Below, in pieces: positions 18,117-26,869 of a stretch of 32,045 bases of DNA. Numbering within the stretch: the first letter of the stretch is position 1; each line of letters starts with the position of its first letter. The notes below the pieces were generated by a model. That model had not been told where the DNA came from and made no database searches. It saw nothing but the letters and a program-made list of their open reading frames with translations. Source of the DNA: Deltaproteobacteria bacterium (GTDB lineage: Bacteria; Desulfobacterota; RBG-13-43-22); assembly GCA_016219065.1 (NCBI GenBank), contig JACRCK010000237.1, positions 1-32,045 on the forward strand, read 5' to 3'. Position numbers and translations under genes: made by a program.

Positions 18117-18452
18117 TCAGATCTCCCGCTTAAACCCGCTGAACAACTTAAGGATTGAGTTCACCGAGTATTCCCGGACCAATCGGCCGGAGGGATTATG
18201 GATCACGCGGGCCGTCATTTCTCCTTTTTCGGTATTTTTCTGAAACTCCAGGCGGATATCCGAGGGGGCCAGGAATCGCCGGATCCCTTCTTCAACCTTT
18301 CGAGCCGGGTCCAGCCCGGATGAAAAACGTCGCTCCAATTCCTGCCGAAAGGAAACCACCCCTGGTGCAGGCCTGTTCGAAGGGGAGGGATTCTTGGTCA
18401 AGCTGTCTGGGCTGTAATTTGAATCAATCCCTATTTTTTTTAAGGTCTCCAC
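18117..18452 (-). CDS. Small FlaG-like protein
   Basis: A 111-residue protein. The first 40 residues are polar and low in order (many Ser, Pro, Asn). The C-terminal half (DIRLEFQKNTEKGEMTARV, then HNPSGRLVREYS and SILKLF) follows the pattern of the FlaG/YvyC family: a beta hairpin with 'tG-vir-' and a final helix. In that family the third element is usually an Ile-Pro pair, which is absent here. FlaG proteins are associated with flagellar filament length, but no flagellar gene is visible nearby. The start is GTG at 18452 with an AGAGG site about ten bases upstream. It is the first gene of the c-di-GMP signalling operon, 15 bases before the REC-PAS-PAS kinase. Family call tentative; otherwise a hypothetical protein. 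Confidence 0.6.
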   Translation of the reverse strand: METLKKIGIDSNYSPDSLTKNPSPSNRPAPGVVSFRQELERRFSSGLDPARKVEEGIRRFLAPSDIRLEFQKNTEKGEMTARVIHNPSGRLVREYSVNSILKLFSGFKREI

Positions 18453-18583
18453 TGATTGTTTTCCTCTATCATCGGCTTTTCCTCCGCAAAACTATAGAGG
18501 AACCTTCTTGCCTACTGGTAATATCGGCCAAGGAGAAGATTCAATCGAGATTGATATTTCAGTGGTAAATCAGTTAGATAAAA

Positions 18584-19501
18584 TCACTGATCATTGAGGG
18601 AATGAAGAAAGGTATGGAGATTCGTTTTTTTCGAAAGCAAACCGAATTTACTTCGAATTTGGAAACGGTGGGACATAACCGTATTGGGGGAAAGGTTCAG
18701 GATGAGGGCGATTTCTTTGATGGTTTTACCTTGCTTGACCAGATGGGCCACCTGGATCTGGGTGGGAGTTAATCCCACGGAGGGCGAGGACAACTCCCTT
18801 ATGAACGGCGAAATGACCTCCCGGAGACTGGTTTCCAGAATTTCGAGCAACTGCCTCTGTTCCTCATCCAGCCTGGTTTCCTGAAGCCGGCCCAAAAAGG
18901 GTTCCACCCCCTGTTTGACCTGAGCCAGCATACCTTCCTCAAGGGCGGACTTGTCTTCCTCTCTCCTTTTCAGGAGGACTTTTAAGGCGCTGTTGGCCTC
19001 CTCGAGTTCCCGGGTTCGCAGGCTCAATTCGGTTTCCCTTTTTCTCAAAGTCTCATTCATGATCAACAGGTCTTCGGTCCGTTCAGCGACCGCCCGCTCC
19101 AGACCCTGCCGATAGTTTCTTTCCTTGATTTCCAGTTCCCGGCGACGGAGGGCGTTGGCCACGTTGATCAGGAGCTGGTTGGGTTCCAGCGGTTTGATGA
19201 GGTACCCGTAAATTCCCAGGTTCAAGGCCGTTTCCGCTTCATGGGGATCATCCATCCCGGTTACCATGATGACGGCCGTCTCGGGAAAGACGCGCCGGAC
19301 ATAGCCTATAAAATCCAGACCCGATTCCCCGGGCATCCGGATGTCGCATAAAATCAATTCGAAGGCCTTTTCCTTCAACACGGTCCGGGCCTCGGCGGCA
19401 TTGGCGGCGGTGCGGCAACGATAATTATTTTTCTCCAGGATCTTTTTCAGTAGACCCCGAATCGGCGGTTCGTCGTCCACGATCAGAATATGGTACGGCA
19501 T
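18584..19501 (-). CDS. Response regulator: receiver, coiled coil and LuxR-type HTH
   Basis: A 305-residue regulator. The receiver (residues 3-120) has VDDE, phospho-acceptor Asp53 in LILCDIRMPGESG and Lys in LIKPL. A long helical linker spans about 125-235, and a LuxR/GerE HTH follows (VGLTPTQIQVAHLVKQGKTI, then LILNLSPNTVMSHRFQIRSK). The linker/HTH half matches the regulator at 1140-2099; the receiver half matches the kinase at 16023-18101. The frame is open upstream to 19678, but that would overlap the neighbouring kinase gene by 164 bases and add non-receiver sequence, so the ATG at 19501, 13 bases after the kinase stop, is preferred. It is probably the transcriptional output of the hybrid kinase encoded just upstream. 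Confidence 0.88.
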   Translation of the reverse strand: MPYHILIVDDEPPIRGLLKKILEKNNYRCRTAANAAEARTVLKEKAFELILCDIRMPGESGLDFIGYVRRVFPETAVIMVTGMDDPHEAETALNLGIYGYLIKPLEPNQLLINVANALRRRELEIKERNYRQGLERAVAERTEDLLIMNETLRKRETELSLRTRELEEANSALKVLLKRREEDKSALEEGMLAQVKQGVEPFLGRLQETRLDEEQRQLLEILETSLREVISPFIRELSSPSVGLTPTQIQVAHLVKQGKTIKEIALILNLSPNTVMSHRFQIRSKFGLLSKKTNLHTFLHSLNDQ

Positions 19502-19514
19502 GGTCTCTGGTCTC

Positions 19515-22500
19515 TTATTTTCGAAGGTTGGCCGGACTGCATTGCACCAATTTCCCATTGGAAATAAAACGATCTCCCTGTAATATGTCACGCACTTTCT
19601 TTGCCAACTCCTGCTTGTTGAACGGTTTGGTGATAAAATGGATTCCTTCATCCAGGATGCCCTGATGGACAATGACATTATCGGTATAACCCGACATGAA
19701 AAGCACTAGTAAACCCGGTCGATTTTGGGTAAGAAGACGAGACAGCTCCTGTCCGTTCATCCCCGGCATAATTACATCGCTTAACAGCAGTTGGATGGTT
19801 GCCGGATAGCTTTCGGCCAGTTCCAGGGCTGTGGGCCCGTTTTTCGCTTCCAGGATAGTATAGCCCAACTGTCGCAGTGCTCTCCCGGCCAGTTCCCGAA
19901 CCGAATCATCATCTTCGACCAGCAGGATGGTTTCGCTTCCTTGCAGGTTTTCGACCAGGGCCTTCTTTCTTGGAAATGGCCGGGCTTCCGAAGCGGCGAC
20001 CGGGAAATATATTTTGAAAACAGTTCCCTGTCCCGGCTCACTGTAAACCCAAATATAGCCTCCGCTCTGCTTGATGATTCCGTAAACGGTGGGCAGCCCC
20101 AGACCGGTTCCCTTCCCTTTTTCCTTGGTAGTGAAAAAAGGTTCAAAAATATTCGATAAAACCTCTCTGGGGATGCCCGTTCCCGTGTCGTTCACGGACA
20201 GGAGGATATAGGAACCGGGGTCCAGTTTGATGCCGTGGTCCCGGACGAAGTCCTTCCCCAGGTAAATGTTCGTGGTTTCAATGGTCAATTGGCCCCCGTT
20301 GGGCATGGCGTCCCGGGCATTGACGGCCAGATTCATGATCACCTGTTCCAGTTGTCCCGGATCTATATATACGGATTCCAATTGAAGGTCCAAATAGGTA
20401 TTCAGGATAACATCTTCTCCCAGCAGACGCTGGAGCATTTTCTTCATATTTTCGATTATCGCATTCAAATTAAGCACTTCGGGCTGCAGGACCTGCCTCC
20501 GGCTGAAAGCCAGAAGTTGCCGGGTCAGGGCCGCTGCTCGGTGGCCGGCATTCTTGATTTCCTCCACTTCCGGACGCAGGGGGGAACAGTCCGGCAATTC
20601 TTGGAGAACCAGGTCGGAAAACCCGAGCACCACGGTCATCAGGTTATTGAAATCATGGGCTACCCCACCGGCCAGACGCCCCACCGCTTCCATCTTTTGG
20701 GCCTGTAGAAACTGCATTTCCAGTTTTTTGGTTTCGGTTATATCGACGACTGCATAGGTGAATACTTCCCCGCCGCCCCTCTCGGTCCTCACATGGCAGA
20801 CGGTGGCCAGGAGCCATCCTTGCCAATCGCCCCAGGCATCTTGGTATTCAAAAACCACCGGCTTGCCCCCACCGACCCGGCTTTTTTCCAGGTGTTCCCT
20901 CCATAGGGATAGAGTTTCCTGCGCCATCCCCAGTTCGGAAGCCAGCCGGTTTTTCATTTGTTCCTTGGAAATGCCGAAGAATTCGGCGGTTACCTGGTTG
21001 TCTGAAAGGTGCCGGATATCGTTCTCCCTCAACTCTATGATGCCTCTTCGGGCCCCCGGGCTGTCGAAAAAACTCCTCAAAATGGCTTCTTTCTCTTCCA
21101 TTTCTTTCTGGATTTTTTTCCGTTCCGTGAAGTCCATAATCCCGGCAATGGCCCCGGCATAATTGCCGTCCCGGTCAAAAATGGGCGCGGCCGAAACAAC
21201 GGTATCGACCCGCGTCCCGTCTTTGCGGATGAACTCAAAATCGTGCAGTTCTTTAAGCCCTTGTTGTCGCCTTGCCAAATTTCTGACCGCCGTCTCTTTC
21301 CACTCGTCATCCATAAAATCCAACAGCGACTTTCCGTTCATTTCCTGCGGCCCATAGCCGAGCATGGCGGTCATGGGTTGATTGACGAAGGTGGTCAGGT
21401 CCTCCCGGTCGATCATCCAGATTCCCTCCTGAATGTTCTCGACCAGGCGGCGGTATTTTTGCTCGCTCTCGACCAACGCCTGTTCCGCCCGAATCCGGTC
21501 GGTAATATCGCGGACATTAATCACCGTGACTCGATCATTGTCCGTACCAACGATATCCTTTCCGATCGCCTCGAGGACGTGCCAACTCCCCGCTTTATCC
21601 CGGCCCCGGAATTCCACATATTGGAAGAGGTCGGGTTTTTTCAGGGACCGGGTCAAGCCCCGGACGGCCGTTTCCCCATCGTCCGGGTGGACCAGATCAA
21701 GGAATTTCAGCCCCAGCAATTCCCTGGGATGGTATCCTAAAGTTCGCTCTACGGAGGGGCTCGAGTAGTTAATTTTTCCCTCGGCGTCTATGGCTATAAT
21801 GAGGTCTGAGGCGTTTTCAATCAGGGAGCGAAAATGGCTTTCGCTTCTCGTTAAAGCGTCCTCGGTTTTTTTTTGCCGGGCGGCGCCGTCCTGGAGGGAC
21901 TCGGCCATTTGATCAAAGGCGCCGGCCAGTTCCCCGATCTCCCCGCCCGGATAAGGGGGGCCGGTGCGGGCGGCCAGATCTCCCCGGGCCATTTTTTTGG
22001 TGCTTTGGACAAGCATTTCCACAGGCTGAAGGATAAAAGCCTTGCCGAAACGGCCCACCAGAAGAAAACATAACAGGATCACCACCCCCATGGTGACAAA
22101 ATTGAATATGAGCTGCTGATCGGCCTCGGCAAAGATGTTGGCCAAGGGCACACCCGCGATCACGTATCCCCCTATTTCCGGAGTGCTCGAGAGGGGATTG
22201 AAAACATGTAACCGTTGAACGCCGTCAAATCCCCGCCCCTCGATGATGCCTTTGCCTTTGTGGCTCAAGATCCTCTTCATTAACGGGTCAGCCGAATTAT
22301 TGCGGCCGATCTGTTGCGGGGCATCCGGATACGAGGACAGGATGGTCCCCTGGCGGGTGGTCAGGATTACCCTGGAATCGGGGGGCAGGGGTGAGGCGGC
22401 CAGCAATTGATTTAGCCAGTTTAAATCCAAACTGGCAAACAAAATGCCTTCCAGGTTACCGGATTCATCCCGAAGCGGATAGGAGAGAACAATGCTCGGT

Positions 22501-22958
22501 TTTCCGGTGATACGTCCCACCAGGTAGTCGCTTACCGTGAATTTTCCGGTCGCCAGAACCCGGGGAAACCATTCCCGGTCGGAAAAATTGACCGTCCGCG
22601 CCGCAGGCAGGGCGCTGGCCATGATCCGGCCGTCCAGTCCGACGGTTCCCATGTTGGAATAGAAGGCGTAATCTTTGATCAGACCGGCCAGGAAGGCCGA
22701 CCCTTCCTCGGGGGTGCCCCGGCGCAAGGCCGGGACCCTGGCCAAGCCGATAAGAAGCTGGCGGGTGGACTCGATAATTTGTTCCTGTCGATGGGAGATC
22801 TGATCGGCCAGGAACCGGGCGTTTAACTTGGCGTTGTCAACCGCCCGGTTGCGTTCATCGTAATGGTGATAAAAAAAAAGTAACAGGAAAGGCAGGAGGC
22901 TGAACAGAAAAAGGAAAAACAACCGAACCCGCAGACCGGCGGAAGAAAAGGCTTTCAT
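19515..22958 (-). CDS. Membrane hybrid histidine kinase, dCache-HAMP-PAS3-HK-REC
   Basis: A 1147-residue protein. A first membrane segment (about 12-30) and a second (about 284-303) flank a periplasmic dCache-type sensor (about 35-280). HAMP follows (about 305-358), then PAS domains at about 370-490, 495-615 and 625-745. The kinase core has [14 protein letters not shown] with His768, an ATPase with [16 protein letters not shown] and [11 protein letters not shown], and a C-terminal receiver (about 1008-1128) with Asp1061 in [12 protein letters not shown] and a TKPF lysine. The ATG at 22958 has a well-spaced CGGAGG site. dCache domains bind small molecules such as amino acids or organic acids; the ligand is unknown here. 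It probably relays phosphate to the adjacent LuxR-type regulator through its own receiver. Confidence 0.92.
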   Translation of the reverse strand: MKAFSSAGLRVRLFFLFLFSLLPFLLLFFYHHYDERNRAVDNAKLNARFLADQISHRQEQIIESTRQLLIGLARVPALRRGTPEEGSAFLAGLIKDYAFYSNMGTVGLDGRIMASALPAARTVNFSDREWFPRVLATGKFTVSDYLVGRITGKPSIVLSYPLRDESGNLEGILFASLDLNWLNQLLAASPLPPDSRVILTTRQGTILSSYPDAPQQIGRNNSADPLMKRILSHKGKGIIEGRGFDGVQRLHVFNPLSSTPEIGGYVIAGVPLANIFAEADQQLIFNFVTMGVVILLCFLLVGRFGKAFILQPVEMLVQSTKKMARGDLAARTGPPYPGGEIGELAGAFDQMAESLQDGAARQKKTEDALTRSESHFRSLIENASDLIIAIDAEGKINYSSPSVERTLGYHPRELLGLKFLDLVHPDDGETAVRGLTRSLKKPDLFQYVEFRGRDKAGSWHVLEAIGKDIVGTDNDRVTVINVRDITDRIRAEQALVESEQKYRRLVENIQEGIWMIDREDLTTFVNQPMTAMLGYGPQEMNGKSLLDFMDDEWKETAVRNLARRQQGLKELHDFEFIRKDGTRVDTVVSAAPIFDRDGNYAGAIAGIMDFTERKKIQKEMEEKEAILRSFFDSPGARRGIIELRENDIRHLSDNQVTAEFFGISKEQMKNRLASELGMAQETLSLWREHLEKSRVGGGKPVVFEYQDAWGDWQGWLLATVCHVRTERGGGEVFTYAVVDITETKKLEMQFLQAQKMEAVGRLAGGVAHDFNNLMTVVLGFSDLVLQELPDCSPLRPEVEEIKNAGHRAAALTRQLLAFSRRQVLQPEVLNLNAIIENMKKMLQRLLGEDVILNTYLDLQLESVYIDPGQLEQVIMNLAVNARDAMPNGGQLTIETTNIYLGKDFVRDHGIKLDPGSYILLSVNDTGTGIPREVLSNIFEPFFTTKEKGKGTGLGLPTVYGIIKQSGGYIWVYSEPGQGTVFKIYFPVAASEARPFPRKKALVENLQGSETILLVEDDDSVRELAGRALRQLGYTILEAKNGPTALELAESYPATIQLLLSDVIMPGMNGQELSRLLTQNRPGLLVLFMSGYTDNVIVHQGILDEGIHFITKPFNKQELAKKVRDILQGDRFISNGKLVQCSPANLRK

Positions 22959-23211
22959 CCATTAACCTCCGAAAATCTATTTTTTTCTTTGGCCAATATT
23001 TTCCGAAAAACCTATTTTTTATTGTAATAAAAGATACTAATAAATGGAATACTAAAGAAAAAAAAAGATAATTTATCTTACAGATGATCGAGCAGAATAA
23101 CGAGTCGGGATCAGGGAGTAAAGAAAAGTGACAACTTACAGTAAACCGGCGCAACGGAAGACATGTCTTAAGCAGGAGCGGATTTTCAAAGGAACGATTG
23201 TGTTCTTTATA
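22959..23211 (-). promoter_or_regulatory. AT-rich intergenic region with a 7-bp palindrome, probable promoter of the dCache kinase
   Basis: A 253-base gap without a gene, strikingly AT-rich between 22975 and 23090. It holds a perfect palindrome, AAGATAA-T-TTATCTT at 23065-23079. Reading the minus strand this is followed by a T-rich run, so it may mark the end of the upstream hybrid kinase transcript. A possible -10 (TACAAT on the minus strand, complement of 23021-23026) is present without a convincing -35. The ribosome-binding site of the kinase lies at its left end. Confidence 0.35.
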
Positions 23212-25860
23212 TCAAGTCTGATCCAGAAGGTTTCGGACCATTTGAAACAGGGAGACTCTCTCAAAAGGTTTACTGATAAACCGAAAACCTGGGCCGATCC
23301 GGTCCGGCTTGATGATTGTGGTATCGGCGTAGCCCGACATAAACAGCACTTTCAATTCGGGAAACAATCCTCTTAATTGATCCGCCAGCTCCAAGCCGTT
23401 CATTTTCGGCATGACCACGTCCGTGAGCAGCAGGTGAATCGGCTCCCGGAGTTGCTCGACCATTCGCCGGCCCTGTTCGCCGTCGGCGGCGGTTAAGACC
23501 CGATAACCGGCCGATTCCAAAAAATGCCTGGTCAGAGATCTTAAAGCCTTGTCATCCTCGACCACCAGGATGGTTTCATTGCCTTTTGATGGTATTCCGG
23601 AACATTCAATTTTTGGCCTATCGTTCCCGGCCTCTCCGGCCCTCGGCAGGTAGATCTTGAAAGTGGTCCCCAGATCCGGCTCGCTGTACACCTGGATATC
23701 GCCGCCGATCTGCTTGACAATGCCATAGACGGTGGACAGCCCCAATCCCGTGCCCCGGCCCTGTCCCTTGGTGGTAAAAAAAGGCTCGAAGATCTGACCT
23801 TGGGTCTCCCGGTCCATGCCGGTCCCCGTATCGGAAACCGTCAGCAGGACGTAAAGGCCCGGGGCTAATCCCGGATGGTGCAAAGCCAGGTCCTGATCCA
23901 GCGATAGGTTCCGGGTTCCGATGGCCAGTTTTCCCCCGCCGGGCATGGCGTCCCGGGCGTTGACCGCCAGATTCATCAGCACCTGTTCGATCTGCCCGAT
24001 GTCGCCTTTGACCGGCCCCAGGTCTTCAGCCAGGTCCGTGATCAGTTCCACGTCTTCCCCGATCAGGCGCCGCAGCATTTTTTCGACATTACCGACTATC
24101 TCATTGAGATTGAGCACTTCGAGGGACAATGCCTGTTTGCGGCTGAAGGCCAACAGTTGCCGGGTCAGCCCCGCCGCCCGCCCGCCGGCCCGGCGGACCT
24201 CCTGGAGATCGGCCCGCAGGGGATGGTCTTCCTCCAGTTTGTCCAATCCCAGTTCACTGTAGCCGTTGATCACCGACAGCAAATTGTTGAAATCATGGGC
24301 GATCCCGCCGGCCAACCGCCCGACTGCTTCCAGTTTCTGGGCATGCTGGAATTGCGACCGTAGATTTTTCTGTTCGGTAACATCTTTTATGGAAGTCAGA
24401 ATGACGTTGCCACTTTCCCAATCGATAGAATCCATGCTCAGCAAGACGGACAAGATATTACCGTCCTTCCGTTTAAGCCGAACTTCCTGGTCGCTTACCC
24501 GGCCCTCCTGCTGCAGTTGTTGCAGGATGGCTTGCCGGGCCAGGGGATCCTCGTAAGTTTGGGAGGCCTTCATGCCCCTCAATTCTTCCAGGGAATAGCC
24601 GAGCAGGTTTATCAAGTAGCGATTGGCATCGATGATCCGACCGTCCGGGTAGGCCACTCCGATCCCGACCGGGGCCTGCTCGAATAGGGAGCGATACCTT
24701 TTCCGGGACTGGCTCAGCGCCTCTTCCGTTTGTTTCAAGGCCGTAATGTCATGGAAGAATTCCAGCTTGGAAAGGAGACCGTTGGAATTGGTCAGGGGCG
24801 TATCGAAAAGATCATAGATTTTTCCGGTCAACTGAGATTTCCATTCCCAGCGGATCGTTTCCCCGGCAAAGACCCTGTCGTTTCGGCACCAGGGACAGGG
24901 AGCGTTTAGCCCCTGGAGGTATTCATAACAGCGGCGGCCCTGCGGCGGACCGAAATCATGCTCGATGACCGGGTTGACATATTCAATTTCATGCCGGGAG
25001 TTAATGATGACCGCCCCATCGGGCATCAAATCGAGGATTTTTTTAAGCTTCGACCGCTCCCGGGCCAACTCCTCTTCCGCCTGATGGCGTTCGGTAATAT
25101 CGGTCATGATATAGACAAACCCGGTCAGGCGACGGGAATCATCCAGGATCGGATCGATGTGGACGGACCACCAGCGGTTATTAAAGGAAAAAAGTCGGGT
25201 CTCCCGGCTCAAGGAGTTTTTGATCCGGAAGGCTGTTTCTTCCCGGCTCTGTGAACCCAGCAGACTCGTTAAAGGACGGCCGATGATTTCCCGGAAGGGC
25301 TTGGACAATAAATCGCTCACCGCTTTATTGCAGCGCAGGACCAGGCCTTCCGGATTTAAAAGGGCTATGGGGTTGCCTACGGCGTCAAAGGTGTTGATCC
25401 ATTCCCGGGCGGCCTGTTTCAAGGCCTCCCGAGTCTCAATCTCGACCTTTTCCAGGCGTTTCTTTTCCAGGGCCGCTGCGACAACCTTAGGCAACCGGTG
25501 AAGCTGTTCCTTCAGCACATAATCGTCCGCCCCGGCCTTCATGCAGGTTACGGCGACTTCTTCATTCATCGAGCCGGTGACGATGATCAAGGGGATGCCC
25601 GGAGCGTGTTCCTTTTTTATTTTCAGGGCCTCCAGGCCGGTAAACTGGGGCAGGCTGTAATCGGACAGGATCATTTCCGGGCCATAATCATCCAAGGACC
25701 GGATGAAATCTTCTTTTGAATCCAGGACCCGGTATGCGCCGGATATCCCGGCCCGCGCCAGCTCCTGTTAGACCAAGTCGGCGTCTCGGGGATCATCCTC
25801 CAGGATCAGGATGCGGAGCGGCTCGGACCCGTTTCGCTCTTTCCGTTCGGCGTCAGGCAT
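23212..25860 (-). pseudogene. REC-PAS3-HK-REC hybrid histidine kinase interrupted by an in-frame TAA
   Basis: Read from the ATG at 25860, the frame encodes an 883-codon soluble hybrid kinase with one interruption: codon 31 is TAA (25770-25768). Codons 1-30 encode a receiver start (ILILEDDPRDADLV) and codons 32 onward continue it in the same frame (QELARAGI, then ILSDYSLPQFTG with Asp67). PAS domains follow at about 145-260, 265-375 (with a CPWC motif at 322-325) and 380-500. The kinase core has AGGIAHDFNNLLSV with His522, [14 protein letters not shown] and GTGLGLSTVYG, then a C-terminal receiver with LLTDVVMPKMNG and SKPF. Only the stop is defective. Initiation at a later TTG (25695) or ATG would make a kinase lacking the receiver's acidic pocket. 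The defect could also be a sequencing error. Confidence 0.85.
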
Positions 25861-26158
25861 AGGCGATTATTCCCTTATATATTTTTAAAATTACGGACAT
25901 GAAGATCTACGAAGATGCGGGGGGATAAAGGAGATCGGAGCCCCCGGTGGAAACGGATTTTGACTTCTTTCCCTTCTATTTCCCATTCCCGGGTGGGAAA
26001 AAAGAATTCAGGAAGGACTCGACCAAGAGGCCCCGGGGCAACCTCCCGGGTTGAAAAATGATTCGTCCTTCTGATTTAACCTATTCCCGGGTACAATATA
26101 AGTACTTGTCCGGGAATAGTCTGTAATCGGATTAACGATTTTGGTGTGGAGTATTTTG
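25861..26158. other. Gene-free interval with inverted repeats
   Basis: A 298-base gap between the NarL-type regulator and the interrupted kinase, both on the minus strand. No credible coding sequence is seen on either strand. It contains two inverted repeats: TTTCCCA/TGGGAAA at 25979-26000, and a larger one at 26081-26119 listed separately. The last 20 bases before the kinase start on the minus strand are AT-rich and carry an AAGGGA ribosome-binding site. Confidence 0.6.
26081..26119. repeat. Perfect 10-bp inverted repeat, operator- or hairpin-like
   Basis: CTATTCCCGG at 26081-26090 is exactly inverted at 26110-26119. Inside it, GTAC at 26091-26094 and 26102-26105 surround an AT-only centre. 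It lies 40 bases past the stop of the NarL-type regulator, so it could end that transcript, although no T-tract follows. It could also be a regulator-binding site upstream of the interrupted kinase. Confidence 0.6.
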
Positions 26159-26869
26159 CTACAATAAATTTGGCAAGTTAAAGGCTTTGGTGGCAAAGAC
26201 GATTAGTTCCAAGCTGTTCTTCAGGCCCAGCTTGGTCTTGATTCTGGATTTATAGGTGTCAATGGTGCTGGGACTCAAAAAAAGGCCCGCGGCTATTTCC
26301 CGGCTGGTCTTTCCCCGGGATACAGCTTCCAGGATCTCGATTTCCCGGTCTGAAAGCAAGGACAGCGGATTGTCCGCCTTTTTCTTGCGTCCATCCAAGC
26401 GGGAAAAAAACTTAGTCGCCATGCTGTCGCAGATGTACATCCCACCGGCCAGAATCCGATGCAGGGCGGCGATAATCAGCGGCGGGGCCTCATGTTTGAC
26501 GATGTAGCCCTGAGCCCCGGCGGCCAAGGCCCGATCGAGGTACGTGGCGTCGTCATGGACGGAAAGAATCAGGACCGGGAAGGTCAACCCCCGGGCCCGA
26601 ATCTGTTTGAGCAGATCGATCCCGCTGCTTCCTCCCAGGCTGATATCGATAACCGCCGCATCGAATACCGCCTTTTCCAGACAACCCCAGGCCTCGGCCG
26701 CGTCGCCGGCCTCGCAGCCCACCTCCAGGTCCGGTTGGCTCTCGATCCGCCGTCTCAATCCTTCGCGAACGATCGGATGATCGTCCACGATCAAAATCTT
26801 GGACGTGGACAGCGGCGGCTTGCTTTCCTTCCAGGGTTTTGGCTTTTTCACAGTTTTAGGCGGGTTCAT
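26159..26869 (-). CDS. NarL/FixJ-type response regulator
   Basis: A 236-residue regulator. After a basic, proline-rich N-terminal extension of about 22 residues, a receiver (23-140) shows VDDHP, phospho-acceptor Asp75 in VIDISLGG and Lys in IVKHE. The C-terminal LuxR-type HTH (about 170-225) reads LSDREIEILEAVSRGKTSRE followed by LFLSPSTIDTYKSRIKTKLG. The ATG at 26869 overlaps the stop of the upstream NarX-type kinase gene by four bases, so the pair forms a classical two-component system. NarL-type proteins dimerise on phosphorylation and bind promoter DNA; targets are unknown. The unusual N-terminal extension could instead be reduced if translation starts at a later codon, but the overlap supports this start. 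Confidence 0.92.
   Translation of the reverse strand: MNPPKTVKKPKPWKESKPPLSTSKILIVDDHPIVREGLRRRIESQPDLEVGCEAGDAAEAWGCLEKAVFDAAVIDISLGGSSGIDLLKQIRARGLTFPVLILSVHDDATYLDRALAAGAQGYIVKHEAPPLIIAALHRILAGGMYICDSMATKFFSRLDGRKKKADNPLSLLSDREIEILEAVSRGKTSREIAAGLFLSPSTIDTYKSRIKTKLGLKNSLELIVFATKAFNLPNLL

Noticed and set aside
18453-18583. Possible c-di-GMP riboswitch in front of the FlaG-like gene
   Set aside because: The minus-strand leader does not show the GEMM-type conserved core I would expect; only short complementary segments (ATCAGT/ACTGAT) are visible.
19502-19678. A longer N-terminus for the REC-LuxR regulator starting at 19678
   Set aside because: It would overlap the hybrid kinase gene by 164 bases, and the extra 59 residues have no receiver character; the receiver begins at the ATG at 19501.
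23128-23376. An 82-codon plus-strand frame at the end of the interrupted kinase
   Set aside because: Most of it overlaps the C-terminal receiver antisense, and it has no domain pattern or ribosome-binding site.
25768-25770. Stop codon recoding as selenocysteine or pyrrolysine
   Set aside because: The codon is TAA; selenocysteine uses TGA and pyrrolysine uses TAG, so a nonsense lesion or sequencing error is simpler.
26008-26196. A 62-codon minus-strand frame across the palindrome between the regulator and the interrupted kinase
   Set aside because: It crosses the end of the NarL-type gene, has no ribosome-binding site and no recognisable sequence.
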